Source of the DNA: UBA6183 sp943372215
Lineage (GTDB): Bacteria; Bacteroidota; Bacteroidia; UKL13-3
Direction of reading: 5' to 3'
DNA length: 64,000 nt
NCBI GenBank assembly: GCA_943372215.1
Contig: CALRXU020000005.1
Location: 124,001-188,000, forward strand
The translations under genes and the position numbers were made by a program. Positions 42,368-51,124 of the stretch are shown here, piece after piece. The notes beneath the pieces are model-generated. The model was given only the letters and a program-made list of their open reading frames with translations. It was not told the DNA's origin and did not search any database. How positions within the stretch are numbered: the first letter of the stretch is position 1; each line of letters opens with the position of its first letter.

Positions 42368-42391
42368 ATAGTTTTTATTACTGAATAGAGA

Positions 42392-42778
42392 CTAACGTTT
42401 AACGAACTGGAAGCGTTTACGGGCTTTCTTCTGTCCCGGCTTCTTACGTTCAACCATTCTAGGGTCGCGGGTCATTAAACCCTCAGCTTTTAAAGCTGGC
42501 TTAAGTTCTGCGTTATGCAAAACTAAGGCTCTGGCAACACCCAATTTAATGGCATCTGCTTGGCCTGCAACACCTCCGCCATTCACATTACACGTAACGT
42601 CAAACTGACCCATCGTGTTTGTTACTTCAAACGGTTGAAATATGCTGTGTTGCAATACAATAGTAGGGAAGTAAGTTTTTGACTCACGTCCGTTTATTTC
42701 AAATTTTCCTGTGCCAGGGGTAATGTAAACCCTTGCAACAGAGGTTTTTCTTCTACCTAATGCGTTTATAACTTCCAT
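42392..42778 (-). CDS. rpsI: 30S ribosomal protein S9
   Basis: 128 residues; GRRKTSVARVYITPGTG at the start, GGGVAGQADAIKLGVARAL in the middle and the basic end KKARKRFQFVKR, whose last Arg reaches the P-site tRNA in the ribosome. Only 3 bp follow rplM. Confidence 0.98.
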   Translation of the reverse strand: MEVINALGRRKTSVARVYITPGTGKFEINGRESKTYFPTIVLQHSIFQPFEVTNTMGQFDVTCNVNGGGVAGQADAIKLGVARALVLHNAELKPALKAEGLMTRDPRMVERKKPGQKKARKRFQFVKR

Positions 42779-42781
42779 TTC

Positions 42782-43225
42782 TTAGAATTTTAATACTTTC
42801 GGTTGTTGAGCACTATGAGGATGCTCACTGCCTGCATAAACAAAAAGGTTTCTGAAGATTTCACGACCAAGTTTGTTGTTTGGAAGCATACCTTCAATAG
42901 CATGTTCAACAGCATAGGTAGGACGTTTAACCATCATATCCTTAGCGGTTACGAAGCGTTGCCCCCCAGGATGCCCTGAGTAAAACACGTATTCCTTGTC
43001 GTTCATTTTGTTTCCGGTAAAACGAATCTTATCAGCATTGATAATAATTACGTTGTCACCGCAATCAACATGCGGGGTAAAGCTAGTTTTGTGCTTACCT
43101 CTTAAAATGTTTGCCAACTTAGTAGCAAAACGTCCAACTGTTTGGCCTTCAGCATCAAACACAAACCACTCTTTAGTAACAGTAGCTTTATTGGCCGATT
43201 TTGTTTTATAACTTAATGTATCCAC
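42782..43225 (-). CDS. rplM: 50S ribosomal protein L13
   Basis: 147 residues with the family blocks WFVFDAEGQTVGRFATKLA, GDNVIIINADKIRFTGNK and AIEGMLPNNKLGREIF. Heads the operon rplM-rpsI-rpsB-tsf behind a strong promoter. Confidence 0.98.
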   Translation of the reverse strand: MDTLSYKTKSANKATVTKEWFVFDAEGQTVGRFATKLANILRGKHKTSFTPHVDCGDNVIIINADKIRFTGNKMNDKEYVFYSGHPGGQRFVTAKDMMVKRPTYAVEHAIEGMLPNNKLGREIFRNLFVYAGSEHPHSAQQPKVLKF

Positions 43226-43252
43226 GTCCTATAAGTTTAGTTTTAGGGGTGG

Positions 43253-43283
43253 CAAAAGTACGGTATCATTTTATAATTCACAA
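43253..43283 (-). promoter_or_regulatory. rplM operon promoter
   Basis: Minus strand TTG (43281-43283), 20 bp, TACTTTTG (43253-43260), 27 bp before the ATG. The short leader leaves no room for a large autoregulatory RNA structure. Confidence 0.7.
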
Positions 43284-43363
43284 CTAAATGTGCAAAAAAT
43301 TGAAAAGAAAATACTTGCTACTCTAAAAAATTACACAATCAGGGTAGAAATCGGGCAAAAGAA

Positions 43364-44065
43364 TTACTCATCCACGAACTTATAGCCCACTCCGCGTATG
43401 CTTTGGATATATAAAGGCTCCTTTGGGTCTGTTTCAAAATACTTTCTCAAAGCCAATATAAAATTATCTATGGTGCGGGTATTAGGTATTACGGTATAAT
43501 CCCAAACAACTTTTAGGATGTGCTCCCTGCTTACAACTTGGTTTTTGTTTTCAATAAGAAGCTTCATGAGTAGGATTTCTTTTTTAGTAAGATCTACTTT
43601 TCCGATTACTCCGTTGGCTTCGTAGCTTTCAAAATTTATCCAATTTGAACCGAAATGGTAAATATTGGTAACCTTGTTTTCTGATAAGTTTTGAATGCGG
43701 GTGTTTTTTTCAATAAGTTTTTGAACCCTAACGAGAAGTTCCTCCAAATCAAACGGTTTGGTCATGTAGTCGTCACCACCTTTTTTTAATCCGGTAATTC
43801 TGTCTGCAGTTGCATTTTTTGCAGAAAGAAACATTACAGGAACGTTGGCATCATGCAGGCGAATGTTCTCGCATACCATTAACCCGTCTGTTTCTGGTAA
43901 CATAATGTCCAGTATTACCAGGTCAAATTTTTCTTCTCTAAATGTTTTAATAGCGGTGTTGCCATCTCCAACTGCGTGAACCTTATAACCTTCCATTTCA
44001 AGGTTAAGTTTAATAGCATGTTGCAAATGGTCTTCGTCTTCAACTAGTAATATTCTGTGTGACAT
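43364..44065 (-). CDS. OmpR/PhoB-type response regulator
   Basis: 233 residues: receiver with the acidic pair in LVEDED, phospho-acceptor Asp53 (ILDIMLPETDG) and Lys in TKPFDLEEL; then a winged-helix DNA-binding domain (VVSREHILKVVWDY, RTIDNFILALRKYFE, IRGVGYKFV). Works with the kinase upstream, whose 3' end it overlaps by 26 bp. Confidence 0.95.
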   Translation of the reverse strand: MSHRILLVEDEDHLQHAIKLNLEMEGYKVHAVGDGNTAIKTFREEKFDLVILDIMLPETDGLMVCENIRLHDANVPVMFLSAKNATADRITGLKKGGDDYMTKPFDLEELLVRVQKLIEKNTRIQNLSENKVTNIYHFGSNWINFESYEANGVIGKVDLTKKEILLMKLLIENKNQVVSREHILKVVWDYTVIPNTRTIDNFILALRKYFETDPKEPLYIQSIRGVGYKFVDE

Positions 44066-45167
44066 GTTTTGGGATTAAGATTTCAAATATACTACCACTA
44101 GGAGAGTTGTCATTTACTAAAATGGTTGCATGGTGCAGGTTTAACAGGTTTTTTACAATAAACAGACCTAAGCCGGTGCCCTTTGTTTTTCTGATGTTTT
44201 CATCCTCTGCCCGGTAAAACTTGTCAAATAAACTTTTTTTATCATCAGCTGATATCCCTACCCCCTGATCAGCTACCGTGATTCGTATTTGGTTATCCTC
44301 TATTAAAAGGGAGACGTTTACTGGTTGGTTTTCAGCAGAATATTTGAATGCGTTGCTAATTAGGTTTGTTGCTACCATTTCAAGAGCAACCTGATCACCA
44401 TATACCACTGCATTAGGCATTAAATTTAATGAAAGTCGGTGTTGCAAATTCCTTGGCAACACAAACTTTTCTGCAACATCAGTAAATAGGGCCGAAATGT
44501 CAACGGCCGAAAAACTTAAACTAAAATTGTGGCTATCAAGTTGGGCAGCAGTTAACAGGTTGTCAACCAAATCTCTTAATCGTGTAACATCACCTAGGGA
44601 ATTTCTCATCATGGTTTCAACTTGCTCTCTTTCTAAGTTGGGTCTTTTTAATAAGGTTTCCAAATATAACTTAATGGAAGCCAATGGTGTTTTTAACTCA
44701 TGGGTAATTGAAAGCAAGAAATTGCCCTGTTGTTTTTTAAGGTTAAGACGGGTTCGTAAATTATTGTATATCCAAATAATACCCCAAAACAACAGCAACA
44801 CCATCACAACCCCCTCAAGTCCATACATTCTAACTTTGCGTTTATATTCTAGCTCAATTGCCTTTGCCGCATCCTTATTAACCAAAATCATGTAATTGTA
44901 CATGGGGTCGTTTTCTGGATCAAAGCGAATTTCTAATTGCGGGTAATTAAAATAAAAATACTTTTTGATGCTATTGGAATCAACAAACAACTCTTGTTCT
45001 TGGTTTTCTTTGAGGTCCAATGCCGCTTTATAAGGCAACAAGTCCAGATTTTTTGCTTTTAAGTCATAAACTTCTTTGACATTCTTAATGTGTGCATAGG
45101 TCCACCAAGCAAAGGCAGAGATAATGTACAAGGAAAGAATTGCAAAAACAATAGCCGGTTTTTTCAA
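44040..45167 (-). CDS. Sensor histidine kinase (PhoR/ResE-like)
   Basis: 375 residues: two transmembrane helices (~5-25 and ~117-135) flank a ~90-residue periplasmic sensor region; HisKA has His156 in SITHELKTPLASIK; HATPase has LISNAFKYS, DQGVGIS and GTGLGLFIVKNL. Forms a two-component pair with the next gene; preceded by a PspC gene at a 16-bp gap. The stimulus is not visible from sequence. Confidence 0.94.
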   Translation of the reverse strand: MKKPAIVFAILSLYIISAFAWWTYAHIKNVKEVYDLKAKNLDLLPYKAALDLKENQEQELFVDSNSIKKYFYFNYPQLEIRFDPENDPMYNYMILVNKDAAKAIELEYKRKVRMYGLEGVVMVLLLFWGIIWIYNNLRTRLNLKKQQGNFLLSITHELKTPLASIKLYLETLLKRPNLEREQVETMMRNSLGDVTRLRDLVDNLLTAAQLDSHNFSLSFSAVDISALFTDVAEKFVLPRNLQHRLSLNLMPNAVVYGDQVALEMVATNLISNAFKYSAENQPVNVSLLIEDNQIRITVADQGVGISADDKKSLFDKFYRAEDENIRKTKGTGLGLFIVKNLLNLHHATILVNDNSPSGSIFEILIPKHVTQNITS

Positions 45168-45183
45168 AGCAGGGATTCTTTAT

Positions 45184-45399
45184 TTAAAAATCGCCAAGGG
45201 TGTAACGCTGGCGAATGTATTTTTTCAGATTCAGCCAAAAGGCAATAACCAAGTAAATGATAACAGGAGACCCCATAGTAATAAAAGAGGTGTAGATAAA
45301 ATACAAACGAATACGAGACGTTGCAATGCCAAGACGGTCGCCCAAATAAGAGCAAACGCCAAAAGCATATTTCTCAACAAAGTATTTTATCTTTTCCAT
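45184..45399 (-). CDS. PspC domain protein
   Basis: 71-residue membrane protein with the PspC pattern: GVCSYLGDRLGI, then RIRLYFIYTSFITMGSPVIIYLVIAFW as one long hydrophobic segment. PspC proteins take part in the phage-shock response to membrane damage. First gene of an operon with the kinase-regulator pair, hinting that this pair senses envelope stress. Confidence 0.88.
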   Translation of the reverse strand: MEKIKYFVEKYAFGVCSYLGDRLGIATSRIRLYFIYTSFITMGSPVIIYLVIAFWLNLKKYIRQRYTLGDF

Positions 45400-45410
45400 T
45401 TCTTATTCAA

Positions 45411-45442
45411 CAAAAATAGATAAATCAAGCGATATCTTGCAA
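45411..45442 (-). promoter_or_regulatory. Promoter of the PspC-kinase-regulator operon
   Basis: Minus strand TTG (45440-45442), 21 bp, TATTTTTG (45411-45418), only 11 bp before the ATG, so the leader is about 5 nt. Confidence 0.6.
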
Positions 45443-45452
45443 GATTTTACCG

Positions 45453-45986
45453 TTAAGGCGTTTGAAGATATTTAATCTCCCAGCCATCCTTAATGCGGTG
45501 TTTGGCATTTTCAGGAAACAAACCTTTAACGGCTAAATTAATAGAAAGACCAGTTCCGAGTGAAAACAATAACGCACTTCCTGAACCAATATTATTAATG
45601 GCATACAAATTTCTTAGTATAAATATACTAGCCGTAATTGCACCAATTTGCGCAAAGTTTTTGGCAATTTCTATTCCTGATTTTCTTTTTCTAAAGGCAA
45701 CAATATCAGCTATCTTTATTACTTTATATCGGTTAATTTTATGATTTAGCCGCTTGTTTGTATCAAAGGGCCTTATCCCCAAAGTAATAGTACTATCTGT
45801 AATTTCCGATACTATATTGGCACAATATTCCAACTGGTTATTATATCCTAAATAAGCAAGATGCAGCTTATTGCCCAATCTAATGGTGATTATTTTGTTT
45901 TGCGTTTTATTAATGAACGCAAGCTCTTGAGCATAGCCACCGATTGCTGAAAAAAGAAATAATAATATGACAATAGATTTACGCAT
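45453..45986 (-). CDS. Exported protein of unknown function
   Basis: 177 residues with a signal peptide (MRKSIVILLFLFSAIGGYAQ) and two later hydrophobic stretches around IGAITASIFILRNLYAI and GSALLFSLGTGLSINLAV. I do not recognise the family. The early part (ITIRLGNKLHLAYLGY) looks beta-rich. Start taken at ATG 45986, which overlaps the stop of the DUF2851 gene as ATGCGTAA and opens the signal peptide. Confidence 0.75.
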   Translation of the reverse strand: MRKSIVILLFLFSAIGGYAQELAFINKTQNKIITIRLGNKLHLAYLGYNNQLEYCANIVSEITDSTITLGIRPFDTNKRLNHKINRYKVIKIADIVAFRKRKSGIEIAKNFAQIGAITASIFILRNLYAINNIGSGSALLFSLGTGLSINLAVKGLFPENAKHRIKDGWEIKYLQTP

Positions 45987-47235
45987 GACGGTATAAAATA
46001 TGACTCCCAATGCTGCAAGACAAACACTGGTGTTTAGTACAGTAATTGTTGTTTAACTCAATAAGCGCTTGCGAATGTAATGCTTGTTGGGCCTTGAAAC
46101 CAATAGTTGACCAAAATTTGGTAATGTTGTTGTTTTCTGCGGGAAGTTTTTCTAACCAATCAATTGCCTGTTCGCATAAAGCTTCATTGAGCATGTGTTT
46201 TCCATAAATAAACTTAAATGGCACCACCACATTAATAAGCAGGTGTTGAATGGTTTGTTTGCCTATTCCTTTTAACGGAGGGTGTTGAGCATTGTACAAG
46301 TTGTTAAGAACAAGAAATTTAGAGGGATGTATCATAAAAAGAACTTCGGCCTCTTCAATAGATTTTGTATCCATTAGCTTGCTAAATAAATGAACCGACT
46401 GAAAAACCAAAGCTGAGAACTGGGCGAGACGCACCGTGGGGAAATTTGATGGGCGCGTTTTTGCAAATTTCCAAATCCCAATTGGCAACTGATGGAGACC
46501 ATACTTTGTTTTAAGAAAGTCAAATTCCCGATTAAGGATGTTCGTGTAATCATCACCTGTTTTTGCGGGTAAAAAGCCCGCCACACCAAAAATTAGGGCG
46601 TCAATTTGGCTTGAGCTATATTTGTGCTTAGCCAGTAATTGTTGTGGCAATGATTGCGCAAGCTGTTGAAAGGGTTCTGCATTTACATTCATACCAAAAT
46701 ACTTGGCGAGCGTAATATAAAACAACTTTTCCCAACTGTTTTGGTATATGAGCAATTGCTCTTCTAATAAAGCGCATTTGTTTTCCAAGCGACCAACTAC
46801 TAACCGATGTAAAAACTGTTGCAAAACAAGGTCATCAGGAAGGGCAATAATTTTTTGGCAAGGAATGCGCAAGGAAGATTGCAATAAGCTTTTATAGGTA
46901 TCAATAAATGAAGTGGATAGGTAGTTTTTAAGCTCAAGAGTCGGAATGTTTAAGGGGACGTCATCATTAAAAACCACATGCAGTATCACATTATTGTAGG
47001 AAGGGTTTTTGTTGTGATGATGTTTAACCCAGTCACTGCTATTAATATGTATCTCTATATTTCCGACCCATAAAGTGTCATCAATTTTTACCCGCGCATC
47101 GAAAAAGTCAGGCCCTGCATTAAGGTTTAGTCTCCCTGGTTTGATAACAGTTATTGGTTTTCCCGATGTTGTTTGCAAAGGCAATTTCAATAACGTTTTT
47201 TGTTGCCAAATGTATTGTAACAAATCCTCTTTCAT
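45979..47235 (-). CDS. DUF2851 family protein
   Basis: 418 residues matching DUF2851 in outline: GRLNLNAGPDFFDARVKIDDTLW and GNIEIHINSSDWVKHHH near the N-terminus, and a cysteine-rich end (CTKHQCLSCSIG) that may bind metal. Common in Bacteroidota; function unknown. The His/Asp/Glu-rich N-terminal block could be a nuclease-like active site, but this is only a guess. Confidence 0.85.
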   Translation of the reverse strand: MKEDLLQYIWQQKTLLKLPLQTTSGKPITVIKPGRLNLNAGPDFFDARVKIDDTLWVGNIEIHINSSDWVKHHHNKNPSYNNVILHVVFNDDVPLNIPTLELKNYLSTSFIDTYKSLLQSSLRIPCQKIIALPDDLVLQQFLHRLVVGRLENKCALLEEQLLIYQNSWEKLFYITLAKYFGMNVNAEPFQQLAQSLPQQLLAKHKYSSSQIDALIFGVAGFLPAKTGDDYTNILNREFDFLKTKYGLHQLPIGIWKFAKTRPSNFPTVRLAQFSALVFQSVHLFSKLMDTKSIEEAEVLFMIHPSKFLVLNNLYNAQHPPLKGIGKQTIQHLLINVVVPFKFIYGKHMLNEALCEQAIDWLEKLPAENNNITKFWSTIGFKAQQALHSQALIELNNNYCTKHQCLSCSIGSHILYRHA

Positions 47236-47283
47236 AGAACAACATTAAAAAGTAATCTTGAGCCAATATAATTGGGATAGGGA

Positions 47284-48102
47284 TTAAATCACCCCATATT
47301 GTGCAAGCAATTCCGCCATTTCATCAGCCATTAGTTTTGCTTCCAAGGCAGCTTTTTCCGCAAAATCAGTTCCGCTACTTGCATAAATAATGCTTCTTGA
47401 GGCATTAATCAGAAGGCCGCAATCTTTATTCATACCATGCTTGGCCACGTCCTGCAAGCTACCTCCTTGAGCGCCAACACCCGGAACCAAAAGAAAATAG
47501 CTTGGTACTTGTTGTCGTATTAACCCCAACTCTTGTGGTTTGGTGGCACCAACCACAAACATCAATTGGTCATCAGAGGCGAATGCAGAAAAAGTACCGA
47601 TAACCTTTTCATATAATTTTTGCCCATTCATTTCTTGTTGCTCAAAATCTGCACTTCCGGGGTTTGATGTTAATGCTAGTACAATGCCCCATTTTTCTGG
47701 GTAATTAAAAAAGGGGGTAAGAGAATCCTTTCCCATATAAGGAGCAAGTGTAACAGCGTCAAAATTCATTTGCTCAAAAAAAGCACGGGCATACATGTCG
47801 CTGGTATTGCCAATGTCTCCTCTTTTTGCATCAGCAATGGTATAAATATCACCAGGTACAGCATTTAATGTTTGTTGCATGGTTTCCCAGCCTTTGGCAC
47901 CACCGGCCTCATAAAAAGCGGTATTTATTTTGTAACTAACGCAATAGTCTTTTGTAGCATTAATTATGGCTTTATTAAAACTTAAAACGGGGTTTTCTTC
48001 TTTTAATAGATGTTGAGGGACTTTATTAATGTCGGTATCCAAACCTACACACAGGAAGCTTTTTTTTAGCTTAATTTGACTAATCAGTTGATTGCGGTTC
48101 AC
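47284..48102 (-). CDS. pyrF: Orotidine-5'-phosphate decarboxylase (subfamily 2)
   Basis: Last step of UMP synthesis. 272 residues with the catalytic block D91-A-K93-R-G-D96 in DAKRGDIGNTS and the phosphate-binding end VPGVGAQGG...NASRSIIYAS. The long form (subfamily 2) is usual in Bacteroidota. With carB it is the second pyrimidine gene in the window, at a separate site. Confidence 0.96.
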   Translation of the reverse strand: MNRNQLISQIKLKKSFLCVGLDTDINKVPQHLLKEENPVLSFNKAIINATKDYCVSYKINTAFYEAGGAKGWETMQQTLNAVPGDIYTIADAKRGDIGNTSDMYARAFFEQMNFDAVTLAPYMGKDSLTPFFNYPEKWGIVLALTSNPGSADFEQQEMNGQKLYEKVIGTFSAFASDDQLMFVVGATKPQELGLIRQQVPSYFLLVPGVGAQGGSLQDVAKHGMNKDCGLLINASRSIIYASSGTDFAEKAALEAKLMADEMAELLAQYGVI

Positions 48103-48158
48103 AGAGGAGTAATTTTATAAAAACCAATAACGATAAACGCGGCATGGTTAGGTAAGAC

Positions 48159-48833
48159 TTAAAACAAAAAATTAATTTCGAAAGCAAAGTTATGAATATC
48201 CTTGTTTTTTAAAGCAGGATTTAATCCAGTAATTAGCCCATCGTTAACATCAACTAATCCATACTTTATCAAAAACTGGAACCCGACAAATCCGGTATAG
48301 AATTGAGAGCCAGCCACCAATAAAACATCATTTTTCTTGAGTTTTGGTCTTTGGCTTTCTGCCACTTGCTTTGGTTCAACAAAAATAGAAGCACTGAGTA
48401 AATGCGAATATTGAGCACCTAATACCAAATGGGCTTTTTTAGATGCATTTAATGCCCTAACCCATAATACAGGAACATCAATATTGTAAGTTTTAATGGC
48501 TCTGTATTCATTATTACCGTTATTAAAATTACTTCCACGCAACGATATTCCAGCTTCCACTTGTACGGCAGCTTTTTGTGAATACCGATAGCGGTAATAG
48601 GCATTTCCATTTAAGCCAAATGTTGGTGTGGGATTTTCCAGTTCTCCGCCTAAAAGTGTTGAAAATCCAGCGCCCAGTTTTATTCCGTATTCATGAACTT
48701 CATTCATGTCTCCTTTTAACCAAACCAATTCTTCCCCCTGTTCAGAGCCTTCGGCTTCAGAGCTATCCGTTTGTGCTATAGCACCGCAAGAGAGAAGAAG
48801 AAAACACCATATCGAAAAAACGTTCCGCAGCAT
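48159..48833 (-). CDS. Outer-membrane beta-barrel protein
   Basis: 224 residues with a signal peptide (to ~20, GAIAQ), an acidic spacer (SSEAEGSEQGEE), then alternating strands typical of small PorT/OmpX-type barrels, ending in IHNFAFEINFLF with a C-terminal Phe as needed for insertion by BAM. Function unknown. Confidence 0.8.
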   Translation of the reverse strand: MLRNVFSIWCFLLLSCGAIAQTDSSEAEGSEQGEELVWLKGDMNEVHEYGIKLGAGFSTLLGGELENPTPTFGLNGNAYYRYRYSQKAAVQVEAGISLRGSNFNNGNNEYRAIKTYNIDVPVLWVRALNASKKAHLVLGAQYSHLLSASIFVEPKQVAESQRPKLKKNDVLLVAGSQFYTGFVGFQFLIKYGLVDVNDGLITGLNPALKNKDIHNFAFEINFLF

Positions 48834-48923
48834 AGCACAATAATAAACAATTAAACGCTTAATGAATTGTTAAATTGTCTAGTGTAAGCTGGTTTAATCA
48901 CAATTAAAACATGCTGATTAAAC

Positions 48924-49670
48924 CTAATAAACGTGTTGTCCGCCATTTATACTGTAGTTAGAGCCAGTGATAAAACTGGCTTGTTCACTGGCTAAAAAGC
49001 ACACCAAATGAGCAACTTCCTCTGTGCCTCCCAGACGTCCAACAGGAATTTGCTCAACAATCTGGTTTCTCACCTCTTCCTTCACGGCCATTACCATGTC
49101 TGTGCCAATGTAACCAGGCGAGATGGTGTTTACAGTAATGCCTTTTCTGGCTACCTCCATCGCCAATGTTTTGGTAAACCCGTGCATGCCTGCCTTAGCA
49201 GCACTATAATTGGCTTGACCAAATTGCCCCCTTTGCCCATTTACAGATGAAATGTTAATCACGCGTCCCCAATTGCGATCAATCATCCCATTAATGACAT
49301 GGCGGGTGCAATTGAATACGGAATCAAGGTTAGATGCAAGTACATCTTTCCATTGTTCAAAGGTCATCTTTCTAAATGCGGTGTCTCGAGTAATTCCAGC
49401 GTTATTCACCAACACATCTATTGGTCCAACAGCCTGTTCAATAGCTTGAATCATTTGACCAACAGACTCAAAGTCAGAAACCTCACCATAGAATAACTCC
49501 ACAGCCACACCCTTTTGTTTCATGTCTTCTGCCCACTTTTCGGCCTTTTCCTTTGTTCGGTAATTGGCCACCACCCTATAACCTTCGCGGAAAAGGGCTT
49601 CGCACATAGCCGTGCCTAAGCCTCCTGTTGCCCCAGTTACTAAAACCACTCTTTTGTTGTTGTTATCCAT
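48924..49670 (-). CDS. Acetoacetyl-CoA reductase-like short-chain dehydrogenase (PhaB/FabG family)
   Basis: 248 residues. NAD(P) loop TGATGGLGTAMCEAL near 14-28, NNAGITRD, catalytic Ser (INISSVNGQRG) and the Tyr-x-x-x-Lys pair in QANYSAAKAG; the end FITGSNYSINGGQHVY is typical of PhaB, which reduces acetoacetyl-CoA to 3-hydroxybutyryl-CoA for polyhydroxybutyrate. FabG is the main alternative. No thiolase or PHA synthase gene is near. Confidence 0.85.
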   Translation of the reverse strand: MDNNNKRVVLVTGATGGLGTAMCEALFREGYRVVANYRTKEKAEKWAEDMKQKGVAVELFYGEVSDFESVGQMIQAIEQAVGPIDVLVNNAGITRDTAFRKMTFEQWKDVLASNLDSVFNCTRHVINGMIDRNWGRVINISSVNGQRGQFGQANYSAAKAGMHGFTKTLAMEVARKGITVNTISPGYIGTDMVMAVKEEVRNQIVEQIPVGRLGGTEEVAHLVCFLASEQASFITGSNYSINGGQHVY

Positions 49671-49773
49671 ATAATTTAGGGGATTAAAATAAAATACAAT
49701 TTACACCATTGCATCACTAAAGCAAATAAAAATGAATACATCGCATCACTAAAAAATAGGCATAAACAGGCGA

Positions 49774-49805
49774 TTTGTGGAGAGTTAAATAAATAATTAC
49801 CTTTG
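49774..49805 (+). promoter_or_regulatory. Promoter of the HI0933 gene (leaderless)
   Basis: TTTG (49774-49777), 20 bp, TACCTTTG (49798-49805): a near-ideal Bacteroidota promoter. The expected start site is 49811-49812, which is the GTG start codon itself. Confidence 0.75.
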
Positions 49806-49810
49806 CGCCC

Positions 49811-51028
49811 GTGAAAATAGCAGTTATAGGGGGAGGGGCCGCAGGTTTTTTTGCAGCCATACATGCAGCACAAGCCGATAGTAAGAACGAAGTTACACTA
49901 TATGAAAAAACAAGTAAACTACTTGCTAAGGTGTTAGTTTCAGGTGGAGGACGTTGTAATGTAACACATGCATGTTTTGAAAATAATAGGTTGTCAGCGA
50001 ACTATCCCCGTGGTGAACGGCAGCTTAAAAGTGCCTTTGCTCGTTTCAGCACAAAAGATACCATAGAATGGTTTAATGGCAGAGGTATAAAGCTTAAAAC
50101 CGAAAGTGATGGCCGCATGTTTCCTGTTACTGATAGCAGCGAAACCATTGCAGATTGCCTGTTAAAAGAGGCAAAGAAGTCAGGTGTTACCATACAATTA
50201 AATACCGAGGTAAAAACAATACAACCAAAATTAAATGGTGGACTTACGCTTTTGGTAAATAACACCCCACTGAGTTACGACAAGGTGATTGTTACTACAG
50301 GAGGTTCGCCAAAACAAGATGGTTTTTTATGGTTAAAAGAGTTGGGCCATCAAATAAGTGCGCCAGTACCGTCTTTATTCACGTTTAATATCCCCAATAA
50401 TAGTATTACCGAGTTAATGGGGATTAGTGTTGAACAGGCTAAGATTAAGTTGCTTGGTACCAAATACGAGTATAGCGGTCCTTTGTTAATTACCCATTGG
50501 GGGTTAAGCGGCCCTGCTATTCTTAAGCTCTCCTCTTTTGCCGCCCGCGATCTTGCAGACATGGACTACCGCTTTTCAATTCAGGTGAATTGGTTAAATG
50601 ACAAAAAAGAAGATGCGGTGCGCAATGAGTTAATGAATCTAAAAGCTGCCAATCCAGCAAAACACCTAAGAAATCTGTTTCCTTATGCCCAATTAAGTAA
50701 ACGATTGCAAGATCATTTATTTCATAAGGCCAGTGTTAATGTAGATAAGAATTGGGCAGATGTTTCAAAAACAGATATCCAACATTTGGTAGAGGTACTC
50801 CTTTATGATACATACCATGTGCAGGGGAAAACAACATTTAAAGAGGAGTTTGTTACCTGTGGTGGCATTTCTTTAGATGACGTTCATTTTAAGAACATGG
50901 AAAGCAAAAAAATAAAGGGGCTTCATTTTGCCGGAGAAGTATTGGATATTGATGGAATTACAGGTGGCTTTAACTTTCAGGCTGCTTGGACTACTGGTTA
51001 TATTGCCGGAATTAATGCTGGTAAATAA
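49811..51028 (+). CDS. HI0933-family flavoprotein (NAD(P)/FAD-dependent oxidoreductase)
   Basis: 405 residues. FAD-binding loop GGGAAGFFAAIHAA at residues 7-20, the family block LVSGGGRCNVTH near 47-58, and the C-terminal FAGEVLDIDGITGGFNFQAAW. Known members bind FAD, but their reaction is not well defined (annotated as aminoacetone oxidase-like). GTG start fits the conserved N-terminus and the leaderless promoter. Confidence 0.9.
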   Translation: MKIAVIGGGAAGFFAAIHAAQADSKNEVTLYEKTSKLLAKVLVSGGGRCNVTHACFENNRLSANYPRGERQLKSAFARFSTKDTIEWFNGRGIKLKTESDGRMFPVTDSSETIADCLLKEAKKSGVTIQLNTEVKTIQPKLNGGLTLLVNNTPLSYDKVIVTTGGSPKQDGFLWLKELGHQISAPVPSLFTFNIPNNSITELMGISVEQAKIKLLGTKYEYSGPLLITHWGLSGPAILKLSSFAARDLADMDYRFSIQVNWLNDKKEDAVRNELMNLKAANPAKHLRNLFPYAQLSKRLQDHLFHKASVNVDKNWADVSKTDIQHLVEVLLYDTYHVQGKTTFKEEFVTCGGISLDDVHFKNMESKKIKGLHFAGEVLDIDGITGGFNFQAAWTTGYIAGINAGK

Positions 51029-51039
51029 AATTCGTTAGT

Positions 51040-51056
51040 TTAACATAAATTTAACA
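51040..51056 (+). promoter_or_regulatory. Pho-box-like direct repeat before the LtaS-type operon
   Basis: TTAACA-N5-TTAACA (51040-51045 and 51051-51056), period 11 bp, ~70 bp before the start codon of the LtaS-type gene. The form is that of Bacillus PhoP boxes and the helical-turn spacing of OmpR/PhoB-type sites. Regulator not known. Confidence 0.4.
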
Positions 51057-51124
51057 TTTATTGCTGTTGTCAAGGCGTTTTTTTCTATTATTGAGCAGCC
51101 GTAAATTATGATAACAAATCTTTT

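Noticed and set aside
37430..46000. The same 8-nt overlap ATGCGTAA at two unrelated gene pairs (38226-38233 and 45979-45986)
   Set aside because: It follows from a His-Ala C-terminus next to a Met-Arg-Lys signal peptide start, and is probably coincidence.
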